From NCBI RefSeq assembly GCF_000518745.1, contig NZ_JAEE01000001.1, positions 493,084-557,083 of the forward strand: a stretch of 64,000 nt of DNA, read 5' to 3'. Source of the DNA: Phaseolibacter flectens ATCC 12775 (GTDB lineage: Bacteria > Pseudomonadota > Gammaproteobacteria > Enterobacterales > Enterobacteriaceae). The position numbers and the translations under genes were made by a program. This document shows, one piece after another, positions 1-12,296 of this stretch. Within the stretch, counting starts at the first letter, position 1, and each line of letters begins with the position of its first letter. The notes beneath the pieces were generated by a model. The model made no database searches, was not told where the DNA came from, and saw nothing but the letters and a program-made list of their open reading frames with translations.

Positions 1-1145
1 GTAATGAGCTACTGCAAAAAATAGAAGCCATCCACCAACGCTTTACCTATCCAGCCCCCTAATAGATCGTACCATCACGGAGCCACCACGGGTTCCGTTA
101 TCTCTTGATTGAATAAGGCGAGTCTTCCTTCTCCTCGCCTGATGCCAAGGATACCGGTGATGGTAGGCGAGATGAAATGCACTGATCACTCAGTTCCTGG
201 TTCCTGCTTCAACGGATGGCCTGATTGCGCCACTCCTCCAAATAATTCATTGACTTGCGAGCAGACTATAAAAGGCCTGTTCTCTGGTCAAGTCATACTT
301 TATTGGTTTATACGGAAGTGCCCCCTTGAAGGGAACAAACAATACATTCAAAACCAACGAGCCTAACCCCTCGTCGAAATTCCCCCTCATCTTCATCGCT
401 GGGGGGACGCTTTCGTAACGAGTGATAGCTTGAGTACGCTACCAGCTGCCCAAAATAGGCTTGAACCAAGTAAGGATAAAAGGGCTTGAGGATCACCACA
501 CAAGGCGACAATCCGGTTGAGAAATGCCCGAAAAATGTCAACGGCAGAAGATAAGCAGGACATGCTACTGGCGCGGGAGCGATAACGTTGGTCAATAGCA
601 ATGTGAGCAGATACAAACATGGAAACATCCCAAATGCCATGTCTACCCCAAATCCCGCCATCAAGCTACCAAAAACTGAACCTAATAAGAACGCAAAAAT
701 TGTGCTGGCTTCCATCCCGCCATTGCCCTGAACTCATCGTTGATCGTTCAGAAAATCACGTAATATCCCATATTTTACCGGTGAATAGAGTGCCGTTCCC
801 ACGCCAACTAAAGCATAACCAGTAAAAAGATCGGATCCACATGCAATCCGTATCGCCCCCATTAACTTGATAAGATGAGCGACCAGCATCACGTGTTTTT
901 TACAAAATGATCGGCGATCTGCCCGATCAAAGGCGCCACCACAATCTAAGCAGTCACAAAGATCGAAAACAATAACGCTTGCGCCCCTGCCGGACGCCCC
1001 AGTTGAATTAACTTTGCTACGGCCATAAATAACAGCGAGTTATCCGAAAACACGGATAAAAATTGACCTAACAATACCAAGGATAAGTCGCACTGCTTAT
1101 CCCCTCGGCTTAGCAAACCATCACTCCGTCTTTCGTTTCCATTGC
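1..1145 (-). pseudogene. lplT: Degraded lysophospholipid transporter LplT (MFS), runs off the left edge
   Basis: The minus strand carries pieces of LplT in different frames. Reading from 1145 downward, one frame has a segment around QFLSVFSDNSLLF that ends at an in-frame TAG (plus-strand 946-948) and continues as IVVAPLIGQIADHF. A second piece begins MEASTIFAFLLGSVFG near 715. A third, 620-393, contains LGSSLFWAAGSVLK. These match, in order, the E. coli LplT sequence as I remember it. At least two frame changes and two stops make a functional full-length protein impossible. LplT flips lysophosphatidylethanolamine across the inner membrane for reacylation by Aas, the intact next gene. By alignment the last 20 or so codons would lie outside the window. 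Confidence 0.85.
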
Positions 1146-3278
1146 TTATTGAAGCAGATCCTGCATATGACGATAATCAGGTTTACCACTGGCAAGAAAG
1201 GGAATGTCAGCAATCCAACGAATGTCATTGGTTAACAGAAGTTCACTGCTTCCTTGCTGGCGTACCACGCGTCGTAATGTCTCTCGATCCAATTCAGGAT
1301 CCGTAGTAAAGAGCACTAAGGCCTCGCCCCGCTGACTGTCCGCCCGACGCATCATCACATGCTGGTGACTAGGTGATGCCTGCCGTGCCAAGGTCTCCGC
1401 CTTTTCAAGGGAGATCATTTCACCAGCCACCTTGGCGAAGCGTTTTTCTCGTCCTTGGATCTGACAAAACCCGTCGGCATCAAACGTGACAATATCCCCG
1501 GTGTCATACCATCCAAGCTCTCGCCGACCTTCACCATTATCTGCCGCTGGCGGCTCAATCACACCCGGTGCGTCAGGACGTAAATAGCCTAACATAATAT
1601 TCGGCCCTTTTACCTGCAAACGGCCGCCCTGCTCAATACCTGGCACTGAGATTAAGCGACTGTCGAGCGCGGGCAGTAAACGCCCAACTGTGTTGGGCTT
1701 TCTGGTACCGGGCACATTGATTGAGATCACTGGGGCACATTCCGTTGCACCATAACCTTCAAGGATGGTGATCCCAAATTTATCCTGATAGAGTGTTGCA
1801 ACGGCAGGTTGCAGTTTCTCAGCTCCCGCTACGACATACCTTAATCGAGAAAAATCAAAAGCATGAGCCTGAGCTGCATAGTTGCCTAAAAAGGTCGAGG
1901 TACCAAAAATAACGGTACAATCTTTATCATAAATAAGTTCAGGAATGATCTTGTAATGCAATGGGCTGGGATACAGAAACGCTTTAGCTCCTGTCAGCAT
2001 GGGTAAAAATAACCCCACCGTCAGTCCGAATGCATGGAATAGCGGCAGCGCACTCATAAAGACATCGTTTGGACCAAAATCCGCCACCGTTCTTATCTGT
2101 TCCACATTGGCTAACACGCTTTTATGGCTGTGAACGACCCCTTTGGGTCGGTCTTCTGAACCCGAAGTAAAAAGAATGATCGCGCTATCTTCTGGTCTCT
2201 GTTGTAATTCGGCACGTTGAGGCTTCCATAAATGCGCGGCAACCCAGAGTTTGTCCGTCAATTTTAATTCTGACTGTAAATCCTCTAAAAAGAGCCACTG
2301 AATATGAGGTAACTGTTGGATAAGTTTGTGCAGTTCCGCTTTCTCAATAAACTGCCTCGAGGTGATGACGCGACGAATTTCGGCGGCTTTCACTGCGTCA
2401 CTCAACGCCTCAACCCCTGAGGTATAGTTCAGCATGGCCGGCACTCTCCCTCGCAGCGTGGCGGCCATTAACACACAACTACTGATAATGGTATTGGGCA
2501 GCAGTAATCCGAGATGCTCGCCGGGTTGGCTCCACTTGTTAATTAACCGACTGATCGCGAATATTTTTTTTAGCACACCTCGGTAATTTTCGGGTTGAGA
2601 ACCAAGATCGTCAAGACAAGTGTGCCGCCACCCAAAGCGACGGGCTGAATCAATAAATGCTTGAAAGAGTGTCTGTTTTGGCCGCGCTAACATTCTCGCT
2701 TCCTGCATAATATGACGGAGATGCTCACCAGCCAGGTGACGACGTTCACTGGCGGACGTTGCTTCTGGCATCGGGATACGCGTCGCAGGGAGGATCACTA
2801 AGCGGATTTTGCAAAACCAACGACGCGGGGTTTTGAATTTAGAGAAAGGCGTATATTCAGCCCCTTCAATTCGTACTGGTACCACTAATGCTTGGCTTTT
2901 AGCCGCAACGAAGGCCGTACCACTGTAAACTTTCATTAAAGTGCCAGTAACACTGATTCGCCCTTCTGGAAAAATGACAACCGGTCTACCTTGCTCAATT
3001 AATCGTAACAAGTATTTAAGAGACAAGGATTGCGAAGGATCTAAAGCGATAAGATCAACTTTCGATTTGACCAGTCGTAAGCACCAGCTATTAATGTAGC
3101 TGCTATGGATGGCAAAGACCGGTTTCACAGGCAAAAATAGCGCCAGTAATAACCCGTCTAAGAATGAAATATGGTTAGGGGTAATAAGCAGTTTGTTGTG
3201 TTTAAATACACTCGTATCCCCTTGAACTTCACATCCCCAAAGAAGGCGACATATTACACGTAATAATCGTAAAAACAT
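1146..3278 (-). CDS. aas: Bifunctional 2-acylglycerophosphoethanolamine acyltransferase / acyl-ACP synthetase
   Basis: Aas reacylates lysophosphatidylethanolamine at the inner membrane. At 710 residues it is close to the E. coli protein (719). The N-terminal PlsC-type acyltransferase domain (about 1-200) shows the HX4D motif in NHISFLDG and the FPEGR block. The C-terminal AMP-binding domain carries ILFTSGSEDRPKG (P-loop-like motif), EGYGATECAP and GWYDTGD. A GGAAAAG stretch lies just upstream of the ATG. In E. coli aas is co-transcribed with lplT; here lplT directly downstream is broken, so Aas may lack its dedicated flippase. The coding sequence itself shows no damage. Confidence 0.95.
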   Translation of the reverse strand: MFLRLLRVICRLLWGCEVQGDTSVFKHNKLLITPNHISFLDGLLLALFLPVKPVFAIHSSYINSWCLRLVKSKVDLIALDPSQSLSLKYLLRLIEQGRPVVIFPEGRISVTGTLMKVYSGTAFVAAKSQALVVPVRIEGAEYTPFSKFKTPRRWFCKIRLVILPATRIPMPEATSASERRHLAGEHLRHIMQEARMLARPKQTLFQAFIDSARRFGWRHTCLDDLGSQPENYRGVLKKIFAISRLINKWSQPGEHLGLLLPNTIISSCVLMAATLRGRVPAMLNYTSGVEALSDAVKAAEIRRVITSRQFIEKAELHKLIQQLPHIQWLFLEDLQSELKLTDKLWVAAHLWKPQRAELQQRPEDSAIILFTSGSEDRPKGVVHSHKSVLANVEQIRTVADFGPNDVFMSALPLFHAFGLTVGLFLPMLTGAKAFLYPSPLHYKIIPELIYDKDCTVIFGTSTFLGNYAAQAHAFDFSRLRYVVAGAEKLQPAVATLYQDKFGITILEGYGATECAPVISINVPGTRKPNTVGRLLPALDSRLISVPGIEQGGRLQVKGPNIMLGYLRPDAPGVIEPPAADNGEGRRELGWYDTGDIVTFDADGFCQIQGREKRFAKVAGEMISLEKAETLARQASPSHQHVMMRRADSQRGEALVLFTTDPELDRETLRRVVRQQGSSELLLTNDIRWIADIPFLASGKPDYRHMQDLLQ

Positions 3279-3410
3279 TCACTTTTCCAGAAGTTACTGA
3301 ATGGAACTCACCAAATAATAGAAAAGTATTAATGAATAAAAGAATTAAAACAAATCTTTTATGTGTTACGTCTGCATTTTTTAGCGAGACTGGACTCGCA
3401 ACGAATGAGT

Positions 3411-4793
3411 TTAGTCTGGATAATGATAGCCTCCTCCCAATGCCTTCACCAAATTCACACTAGCAACCCATTGAGATGATTCTAAGCTTAATAACTTTTG
3501 CTTTTCGCTTAACTGACTGTTTTCTGTCGTCACCACATCCAAATAATCAATTTTACCGGCGAGATATTGATTGCGTGTCACACGAGCCGACGTTTTAGCT
3601 GCCTCTACGGCAGCACGCTGCTGTACCAATTCATGACTCACACTTTGCAGTTGCACCAAATTATCTTCGACCTCACCTATCGCCTGTAAAACGGTTTGTC
3701 GGTAACTGGCCACACTCGCATCATAAGCCGCCTCTGCCTGCCTTTTTTTGGCGGTTGTGGCACCAAAGTCGAGAACAGTACCACTTAATTGTGGTCCTAG
3801 AGACCAAACACGCTGCGGTAATGTCAGAAGATTATGCAGTACCGAACTGCTAAATCCACCGCTGGCACTGATAGACAGGTCAGGGTAATAACCACTGATC
3901 GCAATACCTATCTGCTCATTGGCGGCCGCAACCGATCTTTCAGCCGCTGCAATATCGGGCCGACGTTGTAACAATGATGCGGGCAGTGAGGTTGGAATTG
4001 TCGGTAAATGAGCCTGTAACGGTGCCGCAGGCAGGTGGAATTGCGCCGGGGTTGTTCCGGCGAGCAAAGCAATGGCATGTTCTAACTGGGCGCGTTGCCA
4101 TTGCACGTTTTCCAGATTCGATCGTGTACTGGCAACTTGCTGTTGAGCCTGTGCAACACTGGCTAAGGTAGCTAAACCCGCTTGATAACGGTTATTCACT
4201 ATCCTCAATGAGTCCTGATAGATCTGGATGCTTTGCTGATCTAACGCTATCTGCTGATCCATCACTCGTAATTTGAAATAGTTTTGTGCCAACTCCGCCT
4301 GCGCACTCAAGGTCGCATTCGCCAACTGTGCCGCGCTGGCTTCGGCTTCAGCCTGATTTTCGCGTTGCTGGCGACGCAATTTACCCCATAAATCTAACTG
4401 CCAACTGGCTTGCAATCCAGTACTGTAACTGTTAGCGATTGATTGAGTGCTCGCGGAACGCGTCCCTTGACCATTGATATTGAGGTCAGGAAATCGGGCA
4501 GCTTGTGCACCAGCAACCAAGGCCAGTGCTTGTCGATATTTCGCTTCATACATCGCGATGTTCTGATTCGATAGCACCACGTTAGGCAAAAGCTGATTAA
4601 GAACAGGATCACGATAAATCATCCACCAATCCCCTTTAGATAGCGCATCTAAGGGTTCCGCTTTCTGCCAACCTTGGCTTTCTTTGTAGGTCACAGGTAA
4701 AGATACGAGAGGTCGATGGTAGTCAGGCCCGACACGACAGGCTGTTAACAGTAAACTTAGACTGACCACTCCCCCTGATATGACGTATTTCAT
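3411..4793 (-). CDS. Outer-membrane efflux lipoprotein (OprM/NodT family) of the RND operon
   Basis: A 460-residue outer membrane factor forming the exit duct for the RND pump encoded upstream. The N-terminus is a lipoprotein signal with lipobox LTAC (Cys about residue 19), followed by RVGPDYHRP, typical of the NodT/OprM family. Two repeated OEP domains are present, with the characteristic LLQRRPDIAAAE stretch. The start codon overlaps the mdtC-like stop by four bases (ATGA), so it is translationally coupled as the last gene of the operon. E. coli MdtABC uses the unlinked TolC; an in-operon outer membrane factor resembles the Pseudomonas muxABC-opmB arrangement. The substrate cannot be told from sequence. 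Confidence 0.9.
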   Translation of the reverse strand: MKYVISGGVVSLSLLLTACRVGPDYHRPLVSLPVTYKESQGWQKAEPLDALSKGDWWMIYRDPVLNQLLPNVVLSNQNIAMYEAKYRQALALVAGAQAARFPDLNINGQGTRSASTQSIANSYSTGLQASWQLDLWGKLRRQQRENQAEAEASAAQLANATLSAQAELAQNYFKLRVMDQQIALDQQSIQIYQDSLRIVNNRYQAGLATLASVAQAQQQVASTRSNLENVQWQRAQLEHAIALLAGTTPAQFHLPAAPLQAHLPTIPTSLPASLLQRRPDIAAAERSVAAANEQIGIAISGYYPDLSISASGGFSSSVLHNLLTLPQRVWSLGPQLSGTVLDFGATTAKKRQAEAAYDASVASYRQTVLQAIGEVEDNLVQLQSVSHELVQQRAAVEAAKTSARVTRNQYLAGKIDYLDVVTTENSQLSEKQKLLSLESSQWVASVNLVKALGGGYHYPD

Positions 4794-7700
4794 ACTGAAT
4801 TTCCTGAATGCGTTAATCGAGACCAGCCTCTTTTTATCCCTTGACTCAAGTGATCAAGCCAAAGATAAACAACAGGTGTAGTCAATAAAGTCAGTACTTG
4901 ACTCAATATCAATCCGCCTGTGATTGCCAGTCCCATTGGCTGGCGTAATGCCGCATCTCCCGCATTCGATAACGCCATCGGCAGCGCACCAAAAAAAGCA
5001 GCCAGACTGGTCATCACAATCGGTCTAAAACGATGAAGACAAGCTTGAATAATCGCCTGTTGCGCCGACAATCCCTGCTGCCGTTGCGCTGCCAGCGCAA
5101 AATCTATCATCATGATGGCATTTTTTTTAACGATCCCGATAAGCAAGATCAAGCCAATTAAAGCAATCAAGGTCAACTCAGTGTGACTCAACCATAGCAG
5201 TAATAATGCCCCAACACCCGCGGAAGGCAAGGTAGAGAGAATGGTTAGGGGATGAATGTAGCTTTCATATAACATCCCCAATACCAGATAGACGGCCACC
5301 AATGCGGAAAGAATAAGCCATGGCATGGTGTTATTAAGGTTATCCGCCGCCTTGGCGGTTCCCTCAAAACTGGTTGCGATCTCACTCGGTAAACCAATGC
5401 GAGCGCATGCTTCCTTAATTAATTTCTGCGCTTCAGGTAAGGAGACCCCGTCGGCTAACTCAAAGGAGAGAGTGCTGGTTGCGGATTGGCCCTGATGCTG
5501 AACGGATAAGGGTGCATTGGATGAGCTAAATGTCGCGATACTGGCCAAGGGAACGCGCTCACCACGGTTGTTAATCAGGTAAGTTTTGGCGAGTTGCGCC
5601 GGATCACTGGCACTTTGACTCTCTAACATCATCACCACTTTATACTGATTTAATGTTTTATAGATACTCGCAATTTGCCGCTGACTGAACGAGTTATCTA
5701 ATAGGGTGTCCAGCATCGCCACATCAAGACCTAAGCGTGACGCTTTATCACGATCGATATCAATCATCACCTGCTGCCCCCCTTCCTCGGAATCACCACT
5801 GACACTGGTGAGTTGGGGGATCCCTTCCATTGCTTTTTTTAGTTTTGGTGTCCAAGTGCGCAATAAATCGAGATCATCAGCCTGTAAACTAAACTGCCAT
5901 GAGGCATAGCTACTGCGACCGCCAACATGTAAATCTTGGGCAGGCATCAAAAACATCTGTGCACCAGCCATATTCCGAGTCTGCCCCATTAATGCATTGG
6001 CAATCTGACTGGCCGTTTTATCACGTTTTTTATAGTCCTTTAATCGAACAAAAAGCATCCCCAAATTTTGACTGCCAAAATGTCCACCGCCTACCGAAGC
6101 CATCACAGTAGAGACATCGGGATCTTTTTCAATAATTTTGGAATATTGCTGTAATTTAGGCAACATGGCTTGGTAAGAGATGTTTTGATCAGCAAAGACT
6201 GCGCCCATCAAGATCCCCGTATCCTGCGCCGGAAAAAAGCCTTTTTTTACTTGAGAAAATAAACCCACATTGACCAAAATAGTAAGTAACAGCGTACACA
6301 GGGTAATTGTCTGATGCGCCAGTACCCAATGCAATATTTTGATATAACGCTGCAAGAGTCGGCCTAATACCGTTTCAATTATCATGAACAATTTGGGGTG
6401 ATGTACAGGAGTCGCGGGTTTGGATTTCAGTAACCGAGCACAAAGCATGGGGGTTAAGCTGAGTGAAACAAACATGGAAATAATCAATGAGATAGAGAGG
6501 GTAACGGCAAATTCTCGAAATAATCGCCCAACGATACCAGACATTAATAGAATGGGAATAAATACCGCGATAAGGGAAAATGTCATCGAGAGAACGGTTG
6601 AACTGACCTCGCGCGCGCCCTTGATTGCGGCACGGAGTGGTCCCATTCCCGCCTCAATATGACGCATAATGTTTTCCAGTACAACAATCGCATCATCAAC
6701 GACAAACCCCGTTGCCACAATCAAGGCCATCAAGGACAGATTATCTAAACTGTAACCCAGCAAATACATAATACTGCAAGTGCCAATCAGTGAAACAGGG
6801 ATCGCCAAAGTCGGGATCAAGACGGAGCGCCAGTCACGCAGAAAAACAAAAACGACCACAATCACCAGCACAATGGCTTCCAAGAGGGTTTTTCCCGTAT
6901 CACGTAAAGAAGATTGCACAGTCGGCGAGCGATCGATCATCAATTTTAACTGTGTATCTGCAGGTAATGCTTTATTAATTTCAGGTAATCGTGCTTTTAC
7001 CGCCTTAATGGTTGCCAACATGTTGGCACCACTTTGACGTGTGATTTTTATGGTGATAGCCGGTGAACCATTCAAATACCCGCCCACAAATTTATTCTGT
7101 ATGCTTTCATACACATCAGCAACGTCGCCAAGACGGACAAGGTGATCACCTTGGTAACCAACAATCAATTGTCGGTAATCATTGGCATGCGCTAACTGAT
7201 CATTGCTTGCCACCATCCAAGACAACTTTTCTCCTTGTAAAAAACCCTTTGGCTGATTGGTGGTACCATTGACCACCGCTTGCCTCACCTTATCGAGTGA
7301 GATCCCTAAATTCACCAATTTATCAGGATGCAGATCAATACGTATTGCGGGTAATGAACTCCCCATGATGGTGACATCGCCAACCCCATTAACTTGAGCC
7401 AACTCGGGCTGCACACGGCTTTCTGCAATATCATAAAGCTCACCCGGGCTACGATTAGCTGAGGTTAATGACAAAATCAAAATAGGCGAATCGGAGGGGT
7501 TGAATTTACGGTAAGAAGGAAGCTGAGGCATCGCATCGGGTAACATGGATCGTGAGGCATTAATGGCAGCCTGTACATCCCTTGCTGCACCATTAATATC
7601 ACGATCCAATTCAAACTGCATAACAATGGAGGTCGAACCTTGAGCACTGCTCGAGGTCATTTCTGTGATGCCGGCAATTTGACCTAAAGCTCGCTCAAGC

Positions 7701-7897
7701 GGCGTGGCAACGGATGATGCCATCGTCTCAGGACTGGCACCGGGTAAACTGGCACTGACCATCACGGTTGGCAAATCCATCTGAGGTAGCGGAGCAACTG
7801 GTAATAAGCGATAACCCAGTATACCCAAGATGACAATCGCGGCCATCATCAGTGTCGTTGCGACAGGACGAAGAATAAACCAGCGGCAGAGATTCAT
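4790..7897 (-). CDS. mdtC: RND efflux permease, MdtC/MuxC-like
   Basis: Inner-membrane RND transporter of 1035 residues, the family's normal size. It has the duplicated 6+6 transmembrane layout with two large periplasmic loops. The start [19 protein letters not shown] is typical of the MdtC subfamily. The proton relay is intact: the Asp pair in [15 protein letters not shown] (TM4) and Lys in [13 protein letters not shown] (TM10). The gene overlaps both neighbours by four bases (ATGA). MdtB and MdtC work as a heteromultimer in E. coli, and the two permease genes in tandem here suggest the same. Assignment to MdtC rather than MuxC is by order and similarity. Confidence 0.93.
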   Translation of the reverse strand: MNLCRWFILRPVATTLMMAAIVILGILGYRLLPVAPLPQMDLPTVMVSASLPGASPETMASSVATPLERALGQIAGITEMTSSSAQGSTSIVMQFELDRDINGAARDVQAAINASRSMLPDAMPQLPSYRKFNPSDSPILILSLTSANRSPGELYDIAESRVQPELAQVNGVGDVTIMGSSLPAIRIDLHPDKLVNLGISLDKVRQAVVNGTTNQPKGFLQGEKLSWMVASNDQLAHANDYRQLIVGYQGDHLVRLGDVADVYESIQNKFVGGYLNGSPAITIKITRQSGANMLATIKAVKARLPEINKALPADTQLKLMIDRSPTVQSSLRDTGKTLLEAIVLVIVVVFVFLRDWRSVLIPTLAIPVSLIGTCSIMYLLGYSLDNLSLMALIVATGFVVDDAIVVLENIMRHIEAGMGPLRAAIKGAREVSSTVLSMTFSLIAVFIPILLMSGIVGRLFREFAVTLSISLIISMFVSLSLTPMLCARLLKSKPATPVHHPKLFMIIETVLGRLLQRYIKILHWVLAHQTITLCTLLLTILVNVGLFSQVKKGFFPAQDTGILMGAVFADQNISYQAMLPKLQQYSKIIEKDPDVSTVMASVGGGHFGSQNLGMLFVRLKDYKKRDKTASQIANALMGQTRNMAGAQMFLMPAQDLHVGGRSSYASWQFSLQADDLDLLRTWTPKLKKAMEGIPQLTSVSGDSEEGGQQVMIDIDRDKASRLGLDVAMLDTLLDNSFSQRQIASIYKTLNQYKVVMMLESQSASDPAQLAKTYLINNRGERVPLASIATFSSSNAPLSVQHQGQSATSTLSFELADGVSLPEAQKLIKEACARIGLPSEIATSFEGTAKAADNLNNTMPWLILSALVAVYLVLGMLYESYIHPLTILSTLPSAGVGALLLLWLSHTELTLIALIGLILLIGIVKKNAIMMIDFALAAQRQQGLSAQQAIIQACLHRFRPIVMTSLAAFFGALPMALSNAGDAALRQPMGLAITGGLILSQVLTLLTTPVVYLWLDHLSQGIKRGWSRLTHSGNSV

Positions 7898-10800
7898 GGA
7901 TATCCCCGTTCTTGCCCAGGGACTGTTTTTGTCCTGCGTTTCGTTTTTCTCGCTATTTTATCAAACCACAAATAAATAACCGGTGTTGAGAAAAGGGTCA
8001 ATATTTGGCTAACAATAAGTCCACCCACAATCACAATCCCCAATGGCTGACGTAGCTCAGCCCCCGATCCTGAAGCCAACATTAAGGGTAACGCCCCCAA
8101 TAATGCCGCCATGGTGGTCATTAATATCGGACGAAATCGCAATAAACAGGCCTGATGAATGGCCTGTTGCGCAGAGAGATTACGCCTTTTTTCTGCATCC
8201 AAGGCAAAATCGATCATCATAATGGCATTTTTCTTAACAATACCAATCAGTAATATCATGCCAATTAAGGCAATCAGGCTGAACTCTGTACCACTGAGCA
8301 ATAAAGCGAGCAATGCACCAATGGCAGCAGACGGCAAAGTAGACAAGATGGTGACAGGATGTATAAAACTTTCATAGAGAATGCCCAAGACCAGATACAT
8401 CGTGAGTAAGGCTGCAACGATTAGCCACAGTGTATTTCCCGTTGCACTTTGGAATGCACTGGCTTCGCCATGGTAATGTAGATTGATTGACGAAGGCAGT
8501 CCTAATTGTTGGCAAACCTCAGCAATCACCTTTTGCGCCGCCTCTAACGCGTACCCTTGCTGCAAGTTAAATGAGAGCATGACCGATGGCATTTGACCAA
8601 TGCGCATATTCATCAATGAGCCTGTTCGCTGTTCAATCTTCGCGATAGAGGTTAACCTAACCATGGAGCTAATGCCTGTATTGGCATTGTTCTTATCCTG
8701 TTGGGCTGTTTTTGATGCGGTATTCTTGCTTTGTGATACAGAGGACTTAAGCCAGATATCCTCCAAATCTCGGGGATGCTGTTGATAAGCTTTTTCCACC
8801 GCCAAGACCACCCGATATTGATTTGATTGAGTAAAGATAGTTGAAATTAAACGCTGACCATACGCATTATATAACGCCGTATCGACGTCTGCGGCACTGA
8901 TCCCTAACCGTGCGGCTTTATCCCGATCTAATTCAATCCAAGCAACCCGCCCTTGGTTCTGTAAGTTACTGACCACATCTTTAAATTCAGGATGGGAACG
9001 TAGGGCTTTCACCAATTTTGGTGTCCACTGCACCAATTGAGCGCTATCTAAGGCAGACAAAGAAAACTGATATTGCCCGGCTGTGACCTGATCATTGACC
9101 GACAGATCTTGCCCAGCTTGCAGATAAAGCTGGATCCCTGCAACCTGAAGTACCTCAGATTCGATGGATCTCATGATCTCATTGACGCGTTGTTTTCTTT
9201 CACTAAACGGCTTAAGGGTGATCTGGATCCGGCCACTATTCAAGCTATTATTGATCCCATCTACCCCGACAATGGAGGTGAGCGATTGTACCGCTGGATT
9301 TTTTTGGATAATTCTTACTAATTTCTGCTGTCGCTGATTCATTTCGCTGAACGAAACATCTTGCGATGCTTGGGTTATCCCCTGAATAACACCAGTGTCT
9401 TGCTCCGGAAAAAATCCTTTGGGTACGACCAGATAAAGTAATGCTGTTAACAATAATGTGCCAACCGCCAGCAATAAAGTTAAACGTTGATGACCCAATA
9501 CGACGCTTAAACACCGGTCATAGCGATCGATTAACCACTGGAAGCCTTGTTCACTCTTACGAGAAAAGGCTGACTGTTGCTGTTCTGGTATATGGCGTAA
9601 TAAATAGGCACACAACATGGGTGTCAGACTGAGAGAAACCAACATCGAGACCAGAATGGAAACGGCCAGCGTAATTGCAAATTCACGGAATAGCCGGCCG
9701 ACCACATCGCCCATGAATAATAAAGGGATCAAAACAGCGATCAGTGAAAAAGTTAATGAAATAATTGTGAAACCGATCTGTTTAGAGCCTTGAAGGGCCG
9801 CCTGCATTGGACTGTCACCCTGTTCAAGACGACGGATGATATTTTCTACCACCACGATGGCATCATCAATGACAAAGCCTGTAGCCACGGTCAGTGCCAT
9901 TAATGATAAATTATTCAGGCTAAACCCCAATAAATACATCACAGCAAAGGTACCGATCAGGGATAACGGTACCGCGACACCGGGGATCAACGTGGCGGGA
10001 ATATTACGTAAAAATAGGAATGTCACCATCACCACAAGCGCAACAGAGAGAACCATTTCAAACTGAACATCACTGATTGAGGCACGGATGGTTTGGGTAC
10101 GATCTGAAACGATTTGTAATTTTACCCCCTCAGGCAATAGGGCTTGCAGTTGAGGTAATTTGGCCTTGATTTCATCCACGACCGCAATCACATTCGCCCC
10201 AGGTTGCCTTTGAATATTAATAATGATGGCAGGCTTATCACCGCTGGTCGCCGACTGAAAACTGTTTTCTGATTGCAAAGAGACAGAGGCAATCTCTTTC
10301 AAACGCAAAGCACTGCCATTCTGCCAACGTAAGATCAAGTTACGATATTGTTCTGGTGTCCGTAGCTGATCATTGGCGTCAATGGTATAGGAATGGTATT
10401 GACCATCAAATCCGCCTTTAGAACCATTGACATTACTACTATTAATCAGGTTACTGACCTCCTCCAGCGTCAGTCCTCTTGCCGACAACGCACTGGGATC
10501 GACCTGAATGCGAATCGCCGGCTGATGCCCACCTGATAAACTGACCAAACCCACCCCTGAAATCTGTGATAATTTGAGTGCAACGCGAGTATTAATCAGA
10601 TCCTGTACTTGGGTTAATGGCAAGTGACTGGATGTCGCGGCAAGGCTAACAACAGGGGTATCTGCCGGATTGACCTTTTTATAAGTCGGTGGGTTAGGCA
10701 GATCCTGAGGTAAGAGAGACGTCGAGGCATTGATCGCAGCCTGTACTTCCTGTTCCGCCACGTCCAGACCCAATCCCAAATCAAAACGCAGGGTGATAAC

Positions 10801-11067
10801 GGATGCTCCCCCTGAACTGGCCGACGTCATCTGACTAAGACCACTCATCTGTCCCAATTGTCGTTCCAATGGTGAGGTCACTGCACTGGAAATAATATTG
10901 GGGCTGGCACCAGGATAAAGGGTGGTGACCTGTATGGTAGGATAATCCACCTGAGGCAACGCAGAAACAGGCAATAATCGCCAAGCGATCAAGCCTGATA
11001 ATAAGACGGCGAGCATCAATAAAATGGTCGCGACGGGACGCTCAATAAAAAGGCGGGACGGATTCAT
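7894..11067 (-). CDS. mdtB: RND efflux permease, MdtB/MuxB-like, with an extra polar loop
   Basis: RND permease of 1057 residues, partner of the MdtC-like subunit. It begins [19 protein letters not shown] and has the proton-relay motifs [15 protein letters not shown] and [13 protein letters not shown]. Compared with E. coli MdtB as remembered (1040 residues), it carries an extra stretch of about 20 Ser/Lys/Gln/Asn-rich residues in the second periplasmic loop, between DIWLKSS and [15 protein letters not shown]. The start codon overlaps the mdtA-like stop (TAATG) and the end overlaps the mdtC-like start (ATGA), showing an operon with translational coupling. Confidence 0.93.
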   Translation of the reverse strand: MNPSRLFIERPVATILLMLAVLLSGLIAWRLLPVSALPQVDYPTIQVTTLYPGASPNIISSAVTSPLERQLGQMSGLSQMTSASSGGASVITLRFDLGLGLDVAEQEVQAAINASTSLLPQDLPNPPTYKKVNPADTPVVSLAATSSHLPLTQVQDLINTRVALKLSQISGVGLVSLSGGHQPAIRIQVDPSALSARGLTLEEVSNLINSSNVNGSKGGFDGQYHSYTIDANDQLRTPEQYRNLILRWQNGSALRLKEIASVSLQSENSFQSATSGDKPAIIINIQRQPGANVIAVVDEIKAKLPQLQALLPEGVKLQIVSDRTQTIRASISDVQFEMVLSVALVVMVTFLFLRNIPATLIPGVAVPLSLIGTFAVMYLLGFSLNNLSLMALTVATGFVIDDAIVVVENIIRRLEQGDSPMQAALQGSKQIGFTIISLTFSLIAVLIPLLFMGDVVGRLFREFAITLAVSILVSMLVSLSLTPMLCAYLLRHIPEQQQSAFSRKSEQGFQWLIDRYDRCLSVVLGHQRLTLLLAVGTLLLTALLYLVVPKGFFPEQDTGVIQGITQASQDVSFSEMNQRQQKLVRIIQKNPAVQSLTSIVGVDGINNSLNSGRIQITLKPFSERKQRVNEIMRSIESEVLQVAGIQLYLQAGQDLSVNDQVTAGQYQFSLSALDSAQLVQWTPKLVKALRSHPEFKDVVSNLQNQGRVAWIELDRDKAARLGISAADVDTALYNAYGQRLISTIFTQSNQYRVVLAVEKAYQQHPRDLEDIWLKSSVSQSKNTASKTAQQDKNNANTGISSMVRLTSIAKIEQRTGSLMNMRIGQMPSVMLSFNLQQGYALEAAQKVIAEVCQQLGLPSSINLHYHGEASAFQSATGNTLWLIVAALLTMYLVLGILYESFIHPVTILSTLPSAAIGALLALLLSGTEFSLIALIGMILLIGIVKKNAIMMIDFALDAEKRRNLSAQQAIHQACLLRFRPILMTTMAALLGALPLMLASGSGAELRQPLGIVIVGGLIVSQILTLFSTPVIYLWFDKIARKTKRRTKTVPGQERGYP

Positions 11068-12296
11068 TAGTCTGTTTTCCGATCCGCATTTGCGGGCATG
11101 ACTTGTTCCGCCTCGTTGCGCTTCATCGGATCCGTTGACTCCATCTCAACCACACGAACTTTCATTTTATCCGTTAAACGATCAATCCCGTCCAGTACGA
11201 CCTTTTGTCCCGCAGTCACCCCTGAAACGACAACTTGTTTATCACTGCCATACAGCACACCTGCTGTGATTTTTTGGCGGGTGACGCTGTTATCCTGATT
11301 AATAATATAAACGTAACTGCCTTGATTACTGATTTGTATTGCTTGAACAGGAACGACCACGACCTGATGTAAGGTTTTGAGTAATAAACGTAACTTAACA
11401 AACTGATTGGCAAATAATGCCTCATCCTGATTGGCAAAACGCCCTTTCAGTTCAATACTGCCGGTATTAATATCGATACGATTACTCAGATAGTTAACAC
11501 TACCCTCCGCTAAGGGAGTCGTCCCATCCTGATCAAATACCGTCGCGGGCAAACGACCTTGCAATTTTAATTGTTCAGCTAATTGAGGAATATCGCTTTG
11601 TGGTAAACTGAACGTGACATCAGCAGGTTGCATATTGGTAATCGTGACTAGCCCATTGCTGTCTGATCCATGAACCATATTACCCGGATCAACTTGGCGC
11701 AATCCGACTTTACCGGCAATCGGTGCCGTGATTTTGGCATAATCAATATTGATCAGCGCATTATCAATTTGAGCCTGCGCCTGTTTGACTTGCCCTTGAT
11801 ATTGAGTCGTGAGGGCGATCTGACTTTCTAGATCCTGCTTTGCTAATGAATCTTGAGCAAATAATTTACGATAACGGGCCAGTGTCAGTTTCGCATTCGT
11901 TAATAACGCTTGATTTTGCTCTAACACGCCCTGATATTGTTTGAGAGTGGCTTGATATTGGCGATCATCAATCTGGGCCAATAATTGCCCTTGTTTGACA
12001 AACTGACCTTCAGTAAAAAACACCTGTTGCAACTGGCCATCAATCCGGCTCACCACCACCACATTGCCCGAAGGTACCACCGTTCCCGGCGCCGACAGAT
12101 AGGAAGGAACATCGGCGAGGGTCGCCACACCCGCGTGGACAGCTGCTTCATTATTAAAGCCAGCCTTAGGGGAGGTTCCTGTTGGCGAGTGCGGCCAATA
12201 CCGCCAAGCAATAAGCGAGGCTAAAGTGATAACAAGGATAAAACCTACTTTGCTACGACGGGTAACTGCCGTCAATTTCTCAGACATTCTTGTCAT
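11067..12296 (-). CDS. mdtA: Periplasmic adaptor (membrane fusion protein) of the RND pump, MdtA/MuxA-like
   Basis: Membrane fusion protein of 409 residues linking the RND permeases to the outer-membrane channel. It has an N-terminal membrane anchor (about residues 15-33), then the lipoyl-like barrel halves ([35 protein letters not shown] region), a helical hairpin rich in Gln/Ala, and the beta-barrel domain ([18 protein letters not shown]). First gene of the four-gene operon. No baeSR two-component genes, which regulate mdtABC in E. coli, lie in the window, so its control is unknown. The 290-base upstream gap probably holds the promoter. Confidence 0.92.
   Translation of the reverse strand: MTRMSEKLTAVTRRSKVGFILVITLASLIAWRYWPHSPTGTSPKAGFNNEAAVHAGVATLADVPSYLSAPGTVVPSGNVVVVSRIDGQLQQVFFTEGQFVKQGQLLAQIDDRQYQATLKQYQGVLEQNQALLTNAKLTLARYRKLFAQDSLAKQDLESQIALTTQYQGQVKQAQAQIDNALINIDYAKITAPIAGKVGLRQVDPGNMVHGSDSNGLVTITNMQPADVTFSLPQSDIPQLAEQLKLQGRLPATVFDQDGTTPLAEGSVNYLSNRIDINTGSIELKGRFANQDEALFANQFVKLRLLLKTLHQVVVVPVQAIQISNQGSYVYIINQDNSVTRQKITAGVLYGSDKQVVVSGVTAGQKVVLDGIDRLTDKMKVRVVEMESTDPMKRNEAEQVMPANADRKTD

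Noticed and set aside
308-715. Open minus-strand frame of 135 codons as an independent gene
   Set aside because: Its first part is LplT sequence and the rest is frame-shifted LplT; it is part of the pseudogene.
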